Both the position numbers and the translations under genes were made by a program. Below the pieces are notes generated by a model. It did not search any database and had not been told where the DNA came from. It was given only the letters and a program-made list of their open reading frames with translations. A stretch of DNA of 64,000 nt, from assembly GCA_964584805.1 (NCBI GenBank), contig CAZPAY010000007.1:1-64000 (forward strand), in the 5' to 3' direction. This stretch comes from JABHIE01 sp964584805. GTDB lineage: Bacteria; Planctomycetota; UBA1135. This document shows, one piece after another, positions 61,846 through 64,000 of the stretch (position 1 is its first letter; each line of letters opens with the position of its first letter).

Positions 61846-63340
61846 CTAAGGAGAACGCAGCCAGGAAATCTTGGTTGGACGGATATCGATGCATACGGTC
61901 GATCAACATCTCAACGGCCTCACGCGGGCGCAATGTTGACAAAACGCGGCGCAAAATATTTATTTTGCGCATCGTCACGCGGCTGTACAACTTTTCTTCT
62001 TTTCGCGTGCCTGTGGACTCAATATCAATCGCGGGATAAATCCGACGATCGGCCAACATGCGGTGCAAAGTCAATTCCATGTTGCCGGTACCTTTGAACT
62101 CTTCGAAAATGATGTCGTCCATCTTTGAACCGGTACGCACTAGAGTTGTCGCCAGAATCGTCAATGACCCTGCCGTCTCGGTGTTACGCGCGGCGCCGAA
62201 GAAATGCTTTGGCTTAGTGAATACGCGAGCGTCAAGGCCACCCGACATTACTTTGCTGTCTTTGCCGCTCAAAGTGTTGTTGTAGGCGCGCGTCAATCGC
62301 GTGATGGAGTCAAGCAGAATGACCACATCTTTGCCGGTTTCAACCAAACGCTCGGCGTGATATTGCACCAGCTCTGCAAGCCGCACATGGTTCTTTGGCT
62401 TTTCATCCATTGTGCTGACGAAGACCTCACCGTTTTTCACCGCGCGCTTCCAATAGGTCGCCTCTTCGGGGCGCTCGTCAATGAGCAACACGATGAGATG
62501 AATTTCAGGGTAAAGCGCCTCAATGGATTCAGCAATTTGCTGCATAATTGTGGTCTTACCTGTGCGAGGTGGCGCAACAAGCAAACCGCGCTGCCCCCGC
62601 CCAATCGGCGAAAGCAAGTCAACCACACGCATTGAAATTTGGCCGTCACCCTCGTGCGTGCCTAACTCATAATGAAAGTCAGGGTCAATCACGGTGAGAT
62701 TTTTGAACGGTTTGCGCCGACGATGCTCGGCCATATCGAGCCCATCAATGGATTCAAGAAAAGTCATTTTGGGCGATTGATGCCCGTGAGAAACGATGCC
62801 TTTGCCCACCAAATGGTGGCCACGCTTTAACTGAAACTTCTTGATGACATTGGCCGGCACCATCGGGTCGGATTTCTGCTCGGCCAGGTCGGCATCAATC
62901 TGGCGTAAATAGCCCGCAGCTCCGGGGAACATATCGAGAATACCCTCGATCGCGACCTCTTTGGGTGGACTCGCGGGCACTTTGGGCTTTCGAGAAGATT
63001 TACGAGACGAGCCGCGAGTCGCCTTATCGTCCGCATTATCGGTGCTCCCCTCATCATCATCGGAGCCTTGCGCAGCAGCCGTTGATTCGTCATTTGAATC
63101 CGGCATGCCGCCAGGGCGTCGCCGTCGACGACGGCGGCGACGAGGCGAAGCGCCTTCCCCGTCTGTGGTTACAGGCGTTTTCTCCTCGGCACCCTTTGAG
63201 GAATCCGAAGTAGAGTCATGGGTCGATTCAGCCGTTACAGATGTGGAATCACCACCATCTGCTTGTTGTGGACTACGACGGCGGCGTCTGCGCCGGCGGG
63301 GCCCTGATTCAGGTAATTTATCTTCGGTCACGAGGACCAC
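61835..63340 (-). CDS. rho: Transcription termination factor Rho with arginine-rich N-terminal extension
   Basis: ATP-driven RNA helicase that ends transcription. The core at about 125-500 has the RNA-binding region, GLLVAPPRTGKTT (P-loop; many Rho proteins read PPKAGKT), LLIDERPEE, ESLDSITRL-type LDSITRLTRAYN, and QDFLAAFSLDD at the end. The 501-residue length exceeds E. coli Rho (419) because of an N-terminal low-complexity extension (1-125) with eight arginines at 15-22 and nine at 67-75 between acidic Ser/Asp stretches. The start is a GTG at 63340; a second GTG at 63331 has a better GGGAG site. Such extensions in other phyla bind RNA or drive condensation. Confidence 0.95.
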   Translation of the reverse strand: MVLVTEDKLPESGPRRRRRRRRSPQQADGGDSTSVTAESTHDSTSDSSKGAEEKTPVTTDGEGASPRRRRRRRRRPGGMPDSNDESTAAAQGSDDDEGSTDNADDKATRGSSRKSSRKPKVPASPPKEVAIEGILDMFPGAAGYLRQIDADLAEQKSDPMVPANVIKKFQLKRGHHLVGKGIVSHGHQSPKMTFLESIDGLDMAEHRRRKPFKNLTVIDPDFHYELGTHEGDGQISMRVVDLLSPIGRGQRGLLVAPPRTGKTTIMQQIAESIEALYPEIHLIVLLIDERPEEATYWKRAVKNGEVFVSTMDEKPKNHVRLAELVQYHAERLVETGKDVVILLDSITRLTRAYNNTLSGKDSKVMSGGLDARVFTKPKHFFGAARNTETAGSLTILATTLVRTGSKMDDIIFEEFKGTGNMELTLHRMLADRRIYPAIDIESTGTRKEEKLYSRVTMRKINILRRVLSTLRPREAVEMLIDRMHRYPSNQDFLAAFSLDDV

Positions 63341-63485
63341 TCCCGGTTAGGGACTATCCGCCCCACAAAGGGAACGGGGACACGCCAAAATGGCGGAAAC
63401 TAGGTCGGGCGGCACAACTTGTGCTCCGACTCAACATGTCAAGCATAGCGCATCAGCACGCAAAACGCCACGGCAAAAGAGGAAT

Positions 63486-64000
63486 CTAGCGCCCCAAATC
63501 CACGAAAACGCCATTGTTTTCGCGCGACAAATGAACAAAAAAGCGTTTTTGAAAATCTCCAATTCCGATTGTATGGATTACCGTACGGCGAAATTGATTG
63601 ATGTGCGTGATGGAATTGCGAATATCTTCTACCTCGACCAATTCACCAACAGTTGGCTCGCCGTCTGACAGAAAGAAAAGGGTGTCGGGAGCACCCGGGA
63701 TTTTTTTACTTACAGCACCCGAGACAGGGCCCTTGAAACTCTTGCCGTCTCGCACGGCCAAACCAGCCAGCAAAGCAGCATAAGTATTTGTGCGCCCTGT
63801 GTCAGTCGATCCTTCGCCACCCAGCGGGCGCAACTTATCGACCCAAGAAATCGCACTTTTGCGGTTCAGCGCATTGGCCTTCACCATCTTTTTCTTCCAA
63901 GGGTAAATAGAACTCGCAAAAGAGATAATATTGAAAAAGACACCCTCTTCTAAACCTTCAATCGTACGCCTCAGCTCTTCGCGGACGATATCTAACTTTT
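63486..64000 (-). CDS. VWA-domain protein, C-terminal part (cut by right edge)
   Basis: The last 171 codons of a protein entering from the right. The frame is open to the window edge and reads KLDIVREELRRTIEGL, VFFNIISFASSIYPW, TNTYAAL, TLFFLSDGEPTVGE, and IHTIGIGDF with a short tail ending VDLGR. These are the middle and end of a von Willebrand A domain: TNTYAAL carries the MIDAS Thr, and SDGEPT the Asp. The first DxSxS motif would lie beyond the edge. A shorter ATG at 63887 cuts the domain and is not used. It is upstream of rho on the same strand with a 145-base gap. Confidence 0.8.
   Translation of the reverse strand, partial: KLDIVREELRRTIEGLEEGVFFNIISFASSIYPWKKKMVKANALNRKSAISWVDKLRPLGGEGSTDTGRTNTYAALLAGLAVRDGKSFKGPVSGAVSKKIPGAPDTLFFLSDGEPTVGELVEVEDIRNSITHINQFRRTVIHTIGIGDFQKRFFVHLSRENNGVFVDLGR

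Overview
The window reads as ordinary chromosome from a moderately GC-rich Gram-negative-type bacterium, most likely a planctomycete (Planctomycetota) or a close relative. The assignment rests on the gene set, not on a marker phylogeny. It includes a full-length McsB protein arginine kinase away from any Firmicutes-type ctsR operon, DUF58 and VWA proteins, a GldG/DUF4340 ABC cluster, a secreted prenyltransferase-fold repeat protein, a pentaheme cytochrome and many lipoproteins. There are no rRNA or tRNA genes, CRISPR arrays, insertion sequences or phage genes. Genes are packed tightly, often with ATGA or TAGTG overlaps, and no gene-free stretch reaches 300 bases. The longest gaps (about 145 bases each) lie at 28989-29135, 51925-52067, 55612-55759 and 63341-63485. 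Several upstream start codons are rejected here in favour of internal ones that fit the family and the neighbouring gene better.

Region by region. 1-11072: a DUF58 fragment, dihydroorotase, an M61 protease, MoaA, McsB, a K+ channel, arginase, a phosphohexomutase, threonine aldolase and an aminotransferase. 11153-18274: a sulfatase-fold lipoprotein, then a tight operon of iron-type ABC binding protein, permease and ATPase ending in a pentaheme cytochrome. 18294-28988: a GYF-RDD membrane protein, MobB, WalJ, an O-acetylation-type cluster (one MBOAT protein plus three tandem SGNH-like paralogues), a GT2 glycosyltransferase, an OPT transporter, an M28 peptidase and an XRE regulator. 29136-41202 is one long minus-strand run: metallophosphoesterase, YidC, MnmE, NrdR, an ATP-cone protein that looks like a degenerate NrdD, SMC, a DEAD-box helicase, a SecD-head-like lipoprotein and a broken phnA gene.

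41277-51924: a PpiC-type isomerase, NadD, HisS, two small lipoproteins, a secreted alpha/alpha-barrel protein, GluQRS, ComF, a membrane protein, GuaA and GuaB. 52068-55611: a pyruvate:ferredoxin oxidoreductase split into two adjacent genes, closed by a terminator. 55760-61845: an Asp/Asn-hydroxylase-like protein, a DUF1801 protein and the GldA/F/G-DUF4340 ABC operon. 61835-63340: Rho with arginine tracts. 63486-64000: the end of a VWA protein running off the right edge.

Nothing here is an obvious new defence or mobile system. The strongest leads are the NrdR / NrdR-box / degenerate NrdD-like pair, the ferric ABC transporter coupled to a pentaheme cytochrome, the MBOAT cluster with three SGNH partners, the solitary McsB that keeps the RDxxRA motif, and the frame-disrupted phnA gene.
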